Positions 7,793-15,915 of a DNA stretch of 64,000 bases are shown here, in pieces. Where the stretch lies: positions 1 through 64,000 of the forward strand of contig JAIXWJ010000053.1 of assembly GCA_027491335.1 (NCBI GenBank), read 5' to 3'. The translations under genes and the position numbers were made by a program. Below the pieces are notes generated by a model that worked only from the letters and a program-made list of their open reading frames with translations, was not told the DNA's origin and searched no databases. The stretch is from Actinomycetes bacterium (GTDB lineage: Bacteria > Actinomycetota > Acidimicrobiia > Acidimicrobiales > Ilumatobacteraceae). The first letter of the stretch is position 1. Each line of letters starts with the position of its first letter.

Positions 7793-8092
7793 ATGAGCTG
7801 GACGCTGGTGATCGTGCTGGCTCTGGGCGCGTACGCGTTCAAGGTGACCGGACTCGTGATTCTGGGTGGACGAACTCTGCCGGCGGTGGTCGAGCGGTGC
7901 TTGGCCCTGATCCCGGCCGCGGTGGTGACCGCGCTCATCGTGAAGGACACCTTCACCACCGGACAGGACCTGGTGCTGGACGCCCGAGCGGCCGGAATCG
8001 CGGTGGCGGTGGTGGCGGCCTGGCGACGGGCCCCCTTGATCGTGGTGATCGTGCTGGGCGCGGCCGTGACCGCCCTCTTGCGCCAGATCTAA
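7793..8092 (+). CDS. azlD: AzlD-family branched-chain amino acid exporter, small subunit
   Basis: 99 residues, the usual AzlD size, with four hydrophobic helices: LVIVLALGAYAFKVTGLV, LALIPAAVVTALIV, AGIAVAVVAAWRRAPL and a C-terminal one. The GGRTLPAVVERCLALIPAAV stretch matches the family. ATG 7793 lies ten bases after the azlC stop, so the two form an operon and presumably one export complex. A strong hairpin starts three bases after the stop. Confidence 0.92.
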   Translation: MSWTLVIVLALGAYAFKVTGLVILGGRTLPAVVERCLALIPAAVVTALIVKDTFTTGQDLVLDARAAGIAVAVVAAWRRAPLIVVIVLGAAVTALLRQI

Positions 8093-8094
8093 AT

Positions 8095-8155
8095 CCCCGC
8101 GTTCTGGGTCGGTGAACGGACGAAATGTGTCCGTTCACCGACCCAGAATGCGGGG
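8095..8155. terminator. Long hairpin between azlD and groES
   Basis: Two 27-base arms (8095-8121 and 8129-8155) are complementary except for one position, around a seven-base loop (gaaatgt). There is no T-tract. The right arm ends immediately before the first CIRCE element. Probably a tail-less terminator isolating azlCD from the heat-shock operon, but the stem is much longer than normal. Confidence 0.75.
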
Positions 8156-8182
8156 TTAGCACTCTCGGGTTCCGGTTGCTAA
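8156..8182 (+). promoter_or_regulatory. CIRCE operator 1 (HrcA site)
   Basis: TTAGCACTC, nine bases, then GGTTGCTAA. The left half is a perfect CIRCE half-site; the right half matches GAGTGCTAA at seven of nine positions. It overlaps the likely -35 (TTGCTA, 8177-8182). Confidence 0.88.
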
Positions 8183-8205
8183 CGCCCGACACCCACCTCT
8201 ATCCT
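8177..8205 (+). promoter_or_regulatory. groESL promoter
   Basis: TTGCTA (8177-8182), a 17-bp spacer, then TATCCT (8200-8205). The -35 sits in CIRCE 1 and the start site would fall in CIRCE 2, a classic repression layout for HrcA. Confidence 0.65.
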
Positions 8206-8231
8206 TGGCACTCGACCGACGGGAGTGCTAA
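8205..8231 (+). promoter_or_regulatory. CIRCE operator 2 (HrcA site)
   Basis: TTGGCACTC, nine bases (gaccgacgg), then GAGTGCTAA. Only one base departs from the consensus TTAGCACTC-N9-GAGTGCTAA. It covers the predicted transcription start. Confidence 0.95.
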
Positions 8232-8289
8232 CGCCTCTCGGCGGTCGACATGACCAGTCACTACACATGCCAACGAAAGGCTCGACACC

Positions 8290-8583
8290 ATGAACCTGAA
8301 GCCCCTCGATGACCGAATCGTGGTCCGGCCCAACGCAGCCGAGGAGCGCACCGCTTCCGGTCTCGTCATCCCCGACACCGCCAAGGAAAAGCCCCAGCAG
8401 GGTGAAGTCCTGGCCGTGGGCCCCGGCCGCTGGAGCGACGACGAAGGCAAGCACTTCGCTCTCGACGTGAAGGTCGGCGACACCGTCCTCTACAGCAAGT
8501 ACGGCGGCACCGAGATCACCGTTGGCGGCGAGGATCTTCTCATCCTCACCAGCCGTGACGTTCTTGCCATCGTGGTCAAGTGA
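8290..8583 (+). CDS. groES: Co-chaperonin GroES
   Basis: 97 residues, the usual length. It caps the GroEL folding chamber in the cytoplasm. [15 protein letters not shown], the mobile loop region [19 protein letters not shown] and the C-terminal [16 protein letters not shown] are all typical. Start ATG 8290 has AAAGG at normal distance. It heads the groESL operon, eleven bases before groEL, behind two CIRCE operators, so it is expected to be repressed by HrcA and induced by heat. Confidence 0.98.
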   Translation: MNLKPLDDRIVVRPNAAEERTASGLVIPDTAKEKPQQGEVLAVGPGRWSDDEGKHFALDVKVGDTVLYSKYGGTEITVGGEDLLILTSRDVLAIVVK

Positions 8584-8591
8584 GGAACTGA

Positions 8592-10241
<1,650 letters not shown>

Positions 10242-10262
10242 CCCACTCTCCACTGGAGTGAT

Positions 10263-10294
10263 CGAAGGCCCCGGGGTTCGCCCCGGGGCCTTCG
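10263..10294 (+). terminator. Terminator after groEL
   Basis: A perfect 14-bp stem (cgaaggccccgggg / ccccggggccttcg) closed by a TTCG tetraloop, about 20 bp after the groEL stop. No long T-run follows. Confidence 0.9.
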
Positions 10295-10349
10295 CCATTC
10301 TCGGCCCGGTCGGCGACTCGCGCGTCCTCGCATCGAGAGCGCGTCTCGT

Positions 10350-10355
10350 TAGTGT
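10350..10355 (+). promoter_or_regulatory. Leaderless -10 box for the 10363 gene
   Basis: TAGTGT ends seven bases before ATG 10363, and no Shine-Dalgarno lies between. Confidence 0.5.
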
Positions 10356-10362
10356 TCGCATC

Positions 10363-10833
10363 ATGGTGGCCGAAGGCAAGCGCGCGTTCTGGGTGCATCA
10401 AGCCGCCGAGTACGTGGTGGGTGGTGCGTTGGTGGCCAGTGGTCTGCAAAGCGTCGATCCCGTGGTGCCCACCGCCTTGGGTGCGTTGATCGTGATCAAC
10501 GCCGCCGTCGCCGACGCGCCTTTGGCGGCGTTTCGCAAGGTGGGCCGTCGCGCGCATCGAGTGTTGGACTACATCTTGGTCGCGATCGCGGTGGCGGCCT
10601 GCGCGTTGCCCGGACTCGAAACCAACACCCGGATGGTGCAGATTCTCATCGTGGTGGTGCTCATCGTGGTGGTGGCCCGCACGGACTACAGCGCTCCCGC
10701 CAAGAAGGGTGTCACCGAGTTGTCGCAACGACCCGACGGTCGATCCGACGAGATCGGTCGATTGGCCGGACGAACCGTGGGCACCGTCGCGGGCAAGTTG
10801 CGCGCTCGCATGAAGAACGACGACTCCGCCTGA
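10363..10833 (+). CDS. Small integral membrane protein, unknown function
   Basis: 156 residues with about four hydrophobic segments (YVVGGALVASGLQS, ALGALIVINAAVA, VLDYILVAIAVAACALPGL, MVQILIVVVLIVVVA), then a basic soluble tail containing GRLAGRTVGTVAGKLRARMK. ATG 10363 is favoured over upstream codons because of the leaderless -10 box. I do not recognise a family. It starts about 70 bp after the groEL terminator and is probably its own unit. Confidence 0.8.
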   Translation: MVAEGKRAFWVHQAAEYVVGGALVASGLQSVDPVVPTALGALIVINAAVADAPLAAFRKVGRRAHRVLDYILVAIAVAACALPGLETNTRMVQILIVVVLIVVVARTDYSAPAKKGVTELSQRPDGRSDEIGRLAGRTVGTVAGKLRARMKNDDSA

Positions 10834-10854
10834 GCCACCCATCCATCGCACTCG

Positions 10855-10860
10855 TAGACT
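10855..10860 (+). promoter_or_regulatory. Leaderless -10 box for the 10867 gene
   Basis: TAGACT ends exactly six bases before ATG 10867. Confidence 0.55.
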
Positions 10861-10866
10861 GAGCGC

Positions 10867-11046
10867 ATGGCATCCGACTTCGAACGACCCGCACCCGACC
10901 TGGCCAAGATCATCGCGGCGTGGGAAGAGTGGGAGCGCGGCGAACAGGCCCCAGGCAAGGTGCTGACCTCCATGAAGACCGCCGGTTTGGCCGAAGTGCT
11001 CCAGCAGTTGCAGGCGTCGGGTTGGACGCCCGCGCCGGTCGCCTGA
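10867..11046 (+). CDS. Small soluble protein (59 aa), unknown function
   Basis: A 59-codon ORF: MASDFERPAPDLAKIIAAWE, then EWERGEQAPGKVLTSMKTAG and a helical C-terminus with LAEVLQQLQ. It has a leaderless -10 box exactly six bases upstream and host-like codon use, and is followed 13 bp later by the NUDIX gene in the same direction. The sequence resembles short conserved actinobacterial proteins with no assigned function. I judge it a real gene, but the function is unknown. Confidence 0.75.
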   Translation: MASDFERPAPDLAKIIAAWEEWERGEQAPGKVLTSMKTAGLAEVLQQLQASGWTPAPVA

Positions 11047-11059
11047 CCCGCCTGTCGTC

Positions 11060-11752
11060 ATGAGCGGGCGTCGACCGGGTGGAGCCCAGTCGATACCCGT
11101 CCCGCCCGCTTCGCGGCCCGCGGGTGATCCGTTGTGGCGTGAACGCGACGCCGACTTCTCGTTGACGGCGGTGCTCGACGCGTTGAGCGCGGGAACGTCG
11201 TCGACGAAGGAACCACGCGCGGACGAGAAGGTGTCGGCGGTGTTGATGTTGCTCGCCGACTCAGACGACGGTGCCGAGATCTTGCTCACGCGGCGATCGT
11301 CGAACCTCAGCAACCATCGCGGGGAAATCAGTTTCCCCGGCGGTCGCGTGGACGCGGGGGAGAGCATCATCGAGGCCGCGCGTCGCGAGACCCACGAAGA
11401 AGTGGGAGTGCATCCCGACATGGTGCGGGTGCACGGAACGTTGTCTCCGTTGTCGACGTTCGTGAGCCGCAGTTACATCGTGCCGGTGGTGGGCGCCGTC
11501 GACGAGCGGCCAACGTTGACCATCAGCAACGACGAAGTTGAACGTGCCTTCTGGGTGCCGTTGCGCGAACTCACGCGCCCCGACACGTTCTCGTGGGAGT
11601 GGTGGTCGGTGCCCGCGGCCGACGACGGCGAGCGCCCGATGTTCTTCTTCCATCTGGACGACGAGACGATCTGGGGCGCGACCGCGCGCATCCTGCACGA
11701 GATGTTGTGCCGCGTTCACGGCGTAAATCACTTGGATCTTCCGAACTGGTAG
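11060..11752 (+). CDS. NUDIX hydrolase, CoA-pyrophosphatase-like
   Basis: 230 residues. The NUDIX box GGRVDAGESIIEAARRETHE followed by EVGV fits GX5EX7REUXEEXGU, so a metal-dependent diphosphate hydrolase is expected. The surrounding pattern (ILLTRRSSNLSNHRGEISFPGGR) matches the CoA pyrophosphatase (NudL/PCD1) subgroup, which cuts CoA or acyl-CoA to phosphopantetheine and 3',5'-ADP. Start ATG 11060; likely co-transcribed with the small gene upstream. Confidence 0.9.
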   Translation: MSGRRPGGAQSIPVPPASRPAGDPLWRERDADFSLTAVLDALSAGTSSTKEPRADEKVSAVLMLLADSDDGAEILLTRRSSNLSNHRGEISFPGGRVDAGESIIEAARRETHEEVGVHPDMVRVHGTLSPLSTFVSRSYIVPVVGAVDERPTLTISNDEVERAFWVPLRELTRPDTFSWEWWSVPAADDGERPMFFFHLDDETIWGATARILHEMLCRVHGVNHLDLPNW

Positions 11753-11766
11753 GCCACGATTCGTTC

Positions 11767-12258
11767 ATGGTGGTTCTGCGCGAATCGTTTCTCGAATCCG
11801 ACATCGACTGGATCACCGAGGCCTGTCAGGACCCCGACATCCAACGCTGGACGTTGGTGCCGCGTCCGTACACGCGCGATCACGCGCGTCACTTCGTGGA
11901 ACATCCCGAATCGGAGTACTGGCGTTGGATCGTGGAACAAGACGACACCGGCACTCCGGTGGGAGTGGTGAGCATTCACGCCGTGAACGAGAACGGCGAT
12001 GCCGAGGTGGGCTATTGGGTGGCGCCCTGGGGACGTGGCATGCGCGTGATGGCGGCGGCGTTGCTGCGGGTGATGGATGCGGCCGCCACCGACCCGTCCA
12101 TTCGCGCGCTCACCGCGCGCATCGCCGAGTGCAACACCGCGTCGCGCCGCGTGGCTCAACGCGCGGGGTTCGTGGAGATGACGCGCATCGAGAGCGGCTG
12201 TCGCGATGGCGACGAACCAGCCGACGCGCTGCTGTACCGCCGCCCTCTGCCCGGCTGA
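11767..12258 (+). CDS. GNAT-family N-acetyltransferase
   Basis: 163 residues. The RimJ/RimL-like GNAT layout is visible: ITEACQDPDIQRWT, then the acetyl-CoA binding region EVGYWVAPWGRGMRVMAAAL, and NTASRRVAQRAGFVEMTRIE near the C-terminus. Substrate unknown (ribosomal protein N-terminus, small amine or antibiotic are all possible). Start ATG 11767; CACGAT lies six bases upstream as a weak leaderless -10. Convergent with the phospholipase gene, four bases between stops. Confidence 0.88.
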   Translation: MVVLRESFLESDIDWITEACQDPDIQRWTLVPRPYTRDHARHFVEHPESEYWRWIVEQDDTGTPVGVVSIHAVNENGDAEVGYWVAPWGRGMRVMAAALLRVMDAAATDPSIRALTARIAECNTASRRVAQRAGFVEMTRIESGCRDGDEPADALLYRRPLPG

Positions 12259-12262
12259 TGCG

Positions 12263-12775
12263 TCACGGGCCGCCGAAGGTGCGCACCGCTTTGTGGAACG
12301 TGGTGGCCCAGGCCCGACAGGTGGGGCGATCCCACACAGGCCGCGACGCGCAATGGCCGAACAAGTCCTTCTTGAACTGTGCGTCCAGTCGCGCGCGGTT
12401 CGACGCGTTCCACCACCGGCCGTAACTCCAGGTGCCCTCGGCGCACGGCGTGTTGGCCGGTCGATGCGGGCAGTTGTACAAGCGGTCGAGCAGTTTGTGA
12501 TTGCGGTAGCCGAAGTCGTGGCGCAAGCACGCCGCGGTGAAGTCGAACGAGCGTCCGGTGCTGCCCACGATGGGCGCGGAGCACTGGTCGGTGCTCCAGT
12601 CGAGCGTGCCGTCCACACCGCGGGGCGATTGGGAAGTGGCCACGAAAGTGGTCAGAGGTGTGCGGAACATCAGCACCTCCACGCGTCCGGCCATGGTGGC
12701 GGGCTCGTTCACCGTGATCGAGGGGGCGGTCAAGGAACTCGCAACCGCGACGAGGATGGCCAGGATTGCGCCCAT
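12263..12775 (-). CDS. Secreted prokaryotic phospholipase A2
   Basis: 170 residues. An N-terminal hydrophobic segment (MGAILAILVAVASSLTAPS) looks like a signal peptide. The mature part has the active-site block DFTAACLRHDFGYRNHK, where the His-Asp pair matches the bacterial/fungal PLA2 family (Streptomyces violaceoruber type), and several cysteines that could form disulfides (QCSAP, YNCPHR, TPC, GHC, TC). Predicted to hydrolyse sn-2 acyl chains of phospholipids outside the cell, probably with calcium. The ATG 12775 ribosome site (GAGGAG) is close, three bases away. Confidence 0.88.
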   Translation of the reverse strand: MGAILAILVAVASSLTAPSITVNEPATMAGRVEVLMFRTPLTTFVATSQSPRGVDGTLDWSTDQCSAPIVGSTGRSFDFTAACLRHDFGYRNHKLLDRLYNCPHRPANTPCAEGTWSYGRWWNASNRARLDAQFKKDLFGHCASRPVWDRPTCRAWATTFHKAVRTFGGP

Positions 12776-12793
12776 GATCTCCTCATTGTTGTC

Positions 12794-12812
12794 CGGGGGA
12801 GTGATCCCCGGT
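12794..12812 (-). terminator. Hairpin after ribH
   Basis: ccgggg / ccccgg arms around a seven-base loop, 30 bp beyond the ribH stop on the minus strand, also lying just upstream of the phospholipase start. Confidence 0.5.
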
Positions 12813-12842
12813 TGTCGGGTGGGAGCGAACGACCCCGATGGG

Positions 12843-13343
12843 TCAGGCTTCGGGATACGTGGCTTCGATGGCGTTGATCAACAGACCCATCTCCACCGCA
12901 CCCACCGCGGCCTCGTCACCCTTGTTGTCGATGCCCGGACCCGAGCGATCGATGGCCTGCTGGTTGGTGTCCACGGTGAGCACGCCGAACATCACGGGAA
13001 TGCCCGTCTCCAGTTGCGCGTTCTGAATGCCGCGGGCGCACTCGCCGGCCACGAACTCGAAATGCGCGGTGTCACCGCGGATGACGGTGCCCAACGTGAT
13101 GATGGCGTCGTAGTTGCCCGAGCCGGCCATGGTGATGGCCGCCAACGGAATCTCGAACGCACCGGGCACCCACACCACGTCGATGTTGGCGTCCTTCACG
13201 CGACAGCGGTCGAGGCCGCGACGCGCACCCGCCAACAACTCGGTGACGATGTGGTCGTTGAAACGCGCGCACACGATGCCGATGGACAGGCCCGACCCAT
13301 CGAAGGACTCGGGCATGGTCTGGCTGCTCTGAATTCTGGTCAT
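12843..13343 (-). CDS. ribH: 6,7-dimethyl-8-ribityllumazine synthase RibH
   Basis: 166 residues. Condenses 3,4-dihydroxy-2-butanone 4-phosphate with the ribitylamino-pyrimidinedione to lumazine, forming an icosahedral or pentameric cytoplasmic enzyme. Visible: GIVCARFNDHIV (substrate loop), WVPGAFEIPLAA, GTVIRGDTAHFEFV (catalytic His), and PVMFGVLTVDT. Start ATG 13343 has GGAG eight bases upstream. Last gene of the riboflavin operon, 17 bp after ribBA. Confidence 0.97.
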   Translation of the reverse strand: MTRIQSSQTMPESFDGSGLSIGIVCARFNDHIVTELLAGARRGLDRCRVKDANIDVVWVPGAFEIPLAAITMAGSGNYDAIITLGTVIRGDTAHFEFVAGECARGIQNAQLETGIPVMFGVLTVDTNQQAIDRSGPGIDNKGDEAAVGAVEMGLLINAIEATYPEA

Positions 13344-13360
13344 GTTCGTCTCCGTTGTGG

Positions 13361-14590
13361 TCAGGCGTTGGTTTCGGGAAGGTCCAGCAGGTGTCCCATG
13401 CGATCGCGCTTGGTCTGCAGGTACTTCAGGTTCTCTTCGGTGGGCAAGGGGTTCAAGGCCACGCGCTCGGTGATCTCCAAACCGTAGCCCTCGAGCCCGC
13501 CGTACTTGGCGGGGTTGTTGGTGATGAGGCGCAACTTGTTCGCACCGAGGTCGGCCAGAATCTGCGCGCCGATTCCGTATTCGCGACTGTCCACCGGCAA
13601 ACCGAGTTCGGTGTTGGCGTCCACGGTGTCGAGGCCTCCGTCCTGCAACGAATACGCGCGAATCTTGTGTCCGATGCCGATGCCGCGACCTTCGTGTCCG
13701 CGCAGATACACCACCACGCCACGACCTTCTTTGGCGATGAGCGCCATGGCCGAGTTCAACTGCGGACCACAATCGCAACGACGACTGCTGAACACGTCTC
13801 CGGTGAGACACTCGCTGTGCACGCGCACCAACGACGGCTGCCCGTCGTTCACGTCGCCCATGCTGAACGCCAGGTGCTCGGTGTCGTCCAAGTGGCTGCG
13901 ATAGGCCGTGCACGTGAACGTGCCCCAGTCGGTGGGAACCTGGGCTTGGCCGATGCGGGTGACCAGCTTTTCGTGACGACGTCGGTACTTGATGAGCTCG
14001 GCGATGCTGGACAACAGCAAGCCGTGCTGTCGGCTGAATTCGATCAACTGCGGCAGACGCGACATGGAGCCGTCCTCGTTGACGATCTCGCAGATGATGC
14101 CGGCGGGCTCGAGCCCGGCCATGCGCGCCAGATCGACGGCGGCCTCGGTGTGGCCGGCGCGCTTCAGCACGCCACCCTCGCGAGCGCGCAACGGAAAGAT
14201 GTGGCCGGGGCGCGCGAAAGCGGCGAATCCCACCTGCGGGTCGGCCAACGCGCACAGCGTCGCGGCACGATCGGACGCCGAGATGCCGGTGGAGGTGCCC
14301 TCGATGAGATCGACCGACACGGTGAACGCGGTGCGATGGCTCTCGGTGTTGTGCTCCACCATCAGCGGCAGACGCAGATCGTCGCAACGCTCGCCGGTGA
14401 GCGGCGCCACCACCACGCCCGATGTGTGGCGCACGATGAAGGCGATCTTCTCGGCGGTGGCGAACTGCGCGGCCATGATCAGGTCGCCCTCGTTCTCGCG
14501 GTCCTCGTCGTCGACGATGACCACCATTTCGCCGCGGCCGATGGCGGCCACCACGTCCTCGATCGGGGCGAAGGAAAAATCGCTGCTCAT
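13361..14590 (-). CDS. ribBA: Bifunctional DHBP synthase / GTP cyclohydrolase II RibBA
   Basis: 409 residues, two fused enzymes supplying both riboflavin precursors. The N-terminal half (about 1-200) is 3,4-dihydroxy-2-butanone 4-phosphate synthase with DDEDRENEGDL and FVRHTSG-like FIVRHTSGVV. The C-terminal half is GTP cyclohydrolase II with the zinc motif C-X10-C-X-C (CLTGDVFSSRRCDC) and the GHEGRGIG catalytic loop. ATG 14590 overlaps the ribD stop (ATGA), so translation is coupled. Confidence 0.97.
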   Translation of the reverse strand: MSSDFSFAPIEDVVAAIGRGEMVVIVDDEDRENEGDLIMAAQFATAEKIAFIVRHTSGVVVAPLTGERCDDLRLPLMVEHNTESHRTAFTVSVDLIEGTSTGISASDRAATLCALADPQVGFAAFARPGHIFPLRAREGGVLKRAGHTEAAVDLARMAGLEPAGIICEIVNEDGSMSRLPQLIEFSRQHGLLLSSIAELIKYRRRHEKLVTRIGQAQVPTDWGTFTCTAYRSHLDDTEHLAFSMGDVNDGQPSLVRVHSECLTGDVFSSRRCDCGPQLNSAMALIAKEGRGVVVYLRGHEGRGIGIGHKIRAYSLQDGGLDTVDANTELGLPVDSREYGIGAQILADLGANKLRLITNNPAKYGGLEGYGLEITERVALNPLPTEENLKYLQTKRDRMGHLLDLPETNA

Positions 14591-15648
14591 GGTTGCTCCT
14601 TGTTGGTGGGGAAGTGATCGTCGATGCGAATGGGATCGTCGACGTGAACGGGATCGATGACGACTTCGATGTCGTCTCCGAGAGCTCGAGTGCGCACCAG
14701 ATGGCCGCGCCGAATGTCGGCCATGGTCGATGCGGTGGATCCGGCGAACATCGGTCGTCCGTGATCGCCCAGGAACGCCGGTGCCAGATGGATGACGTAT
14801 CGATTCACGAGCCCGGCCTCGTGGAACGAGGAGGACACGCTCGCTCCGCCCTCGACCATCAACTGCAACACGCCCTCGGCGCCGAGATGATCGAGCAACG
14901 ACTCGATCGAGTCGGTCCACTCCAGGCACGGACGCACGCGAGCGTCGGCGGGAGCGGATCCCAACACGATGCGACGCGGCGATGGCCCGTCCACCAGTCG
15001 AGTGGTGAGTTCGGGATCGTCGGCGCGCACGGTGCCGGCACCCACCACGATGGCATCGCTGTCGGCGCGCAACGCGTGCACCGCGGTGCGGGCCGCGTCA
15101 CCGGTGATCCATCGACTGCTTCCGTCGGCGGCCGCGGTGCGCCCGTCGATGGTGGCGGCCATTTTCAACACCACGAAGGGTCGGGCGGTGCGGCGATGAT
15201 GCAGATAGGGAAGAAGTTGTTCGCGCGCTTCGTCGGCCAGAAGTCCGACGACGACCGACACGCCAGCGGCCCGCAACATGTCGTGACCACGACCCGCGAC
15301 GTTGGCGTCGGGATCCTCGAGCGCGCTCACCACGCGAGCGACTCCGGCTTCGATCAATGCATCGGCGCACGGTCCGGTGCGACCGTGGTGGCTGCACGGT
15401 TCCAACGTGGTGAACACCGTGGCTCCGCGCGCGTCAGCGCCGGCGTCACGCGCCGCATGAAGGGCCACGATCTCGGCGTGACGACCGCCCGGGGGTTCGG
15501 TGGCACCCACGAAGACGCGACCGTCCGGACACTCGACGACGCAACCCACCCACGGGTTCGGCGAGGTGCGACGACGAACACCCGAAGCGGCGTCGATCGC
15601 CATCTTCATGTTCCGCTCGTCGTTGGTCATCTCGTCGTTGGCCATCAT
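14587..15648 (-). CDS. ribD: Bifunctional riboflavin deaminase/reductase RibD
   Basis: 353 residues. The N-terminal deaminase has HAE and the zinc cysteines in TLEPCSHHGRTGPCADALI. The C-terminal reductase has KMAATIDGRTA, ADSDAIVVGAGTVRADDP and LMVEGGASVSSSF. It converts the GTP cyclohydrolase II product to the ribitylamino uracil phosphate. Start ATG 15648 is chosen for AGGA at normal spacing; ATG 15645 and 15630 are alternatives. It is first in the operon, about 120 bp after the FMN riboswitch. The usual neighbour ribE (riboflavin synthase) is absent between ribD and ribBA. Confidence 0.95.
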   Translation of the reverse strand: MMANDEMTNDERNMKMAIDAASGVRRRTSPNPWVGCVVECPDGRVFVGATEPPGGRHAEIVALHAARDAGADARGATVFTTLEPCSHHGRTGPCADALIEAGVARVVSALEDPDANVAGRGHDMLRAAGVSVVVGLLADEAREQLLPYLHHRRTARPFVVLKMAATIDGRTAAADGSSRWITGDAARTAVHALRADSDAIVVGAGTVRADDPELTTRLVDGPSPRRIVLGSAPADARVRPCLEWTDSIESLLDHLGAEGVLQLMVEGGASVSSSFHEAGLVNRYVIHLAPAFLGDHGRPMFAGSTASTMADIRRGHLVRTRALGDDIEVVIDPVHVDDPIRIDDHFPTNKEQP

Positions 15649-15767
15649 GGTCTGTCCTGGTCTCGACCCGGGCGGGGAGACGGCAACGCAGGCACGACAA
15701 GGGCCAATGGACGCCGCACGGTCGTCGACGGACGACCAATGCCACGGCCAAGCCGGTGCGCACCCGT

Positions 15768-15890
15768 GCTCCCATCCGGACTCTGACCGTCGGCCTTGGA
15801 ATTTCACCAAGTCGGCTCCGGTGGATTGCTCCTCCGGAGTTCGCGGGCTGTACCGCCGGTTTGGACTTTCACCAATACCCCGCACGGGGT
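15768..15890 (-). promoter_or_regulatory. FMN riboswitch (RFN element)
   Basis: Read on the minus strand, the conserved RFN blocks appear in order: TTGGTGAAAGTCC, ACCGGCGGTA, CAGCCCGCGA, a variable arm CTCCGGAGGAGCAATCC, TTGGTGAAATTCCAAGGCC, GACGGTCAGAGTCCGGATGG. This is the FMN aptamer. It controls ribD-ribBA-ribH. The downstream leader contains a hairpin (GGTCGT / ACGACC) and a GC-rich stretch near the ribosome site, so translational or termination control are both possible. Confidence 0.96.
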
Positions 15891-15909
15891 GTGTTCGATT
15901 GTGAACGCG

Positions 15910-15915
15910 AGTCTA
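15910..15915 (-). promoter_or_regulatory. Possible -10 for the riboflavin operon
   Basis: TAGACT lies 20 bases before the aptamer and overlaps the TAG stop of the upstream decarboxylase gene. The -35 is weak (TTGGGG at 19-bp spacing). Confidence 0.35.

Noticed and set aside
13344-14387. A ribH-frame extension upstream into ribBA
   Set aside because: The frame stays open inside ribBA, but the RibH family start and a GGAG site are at 13343.
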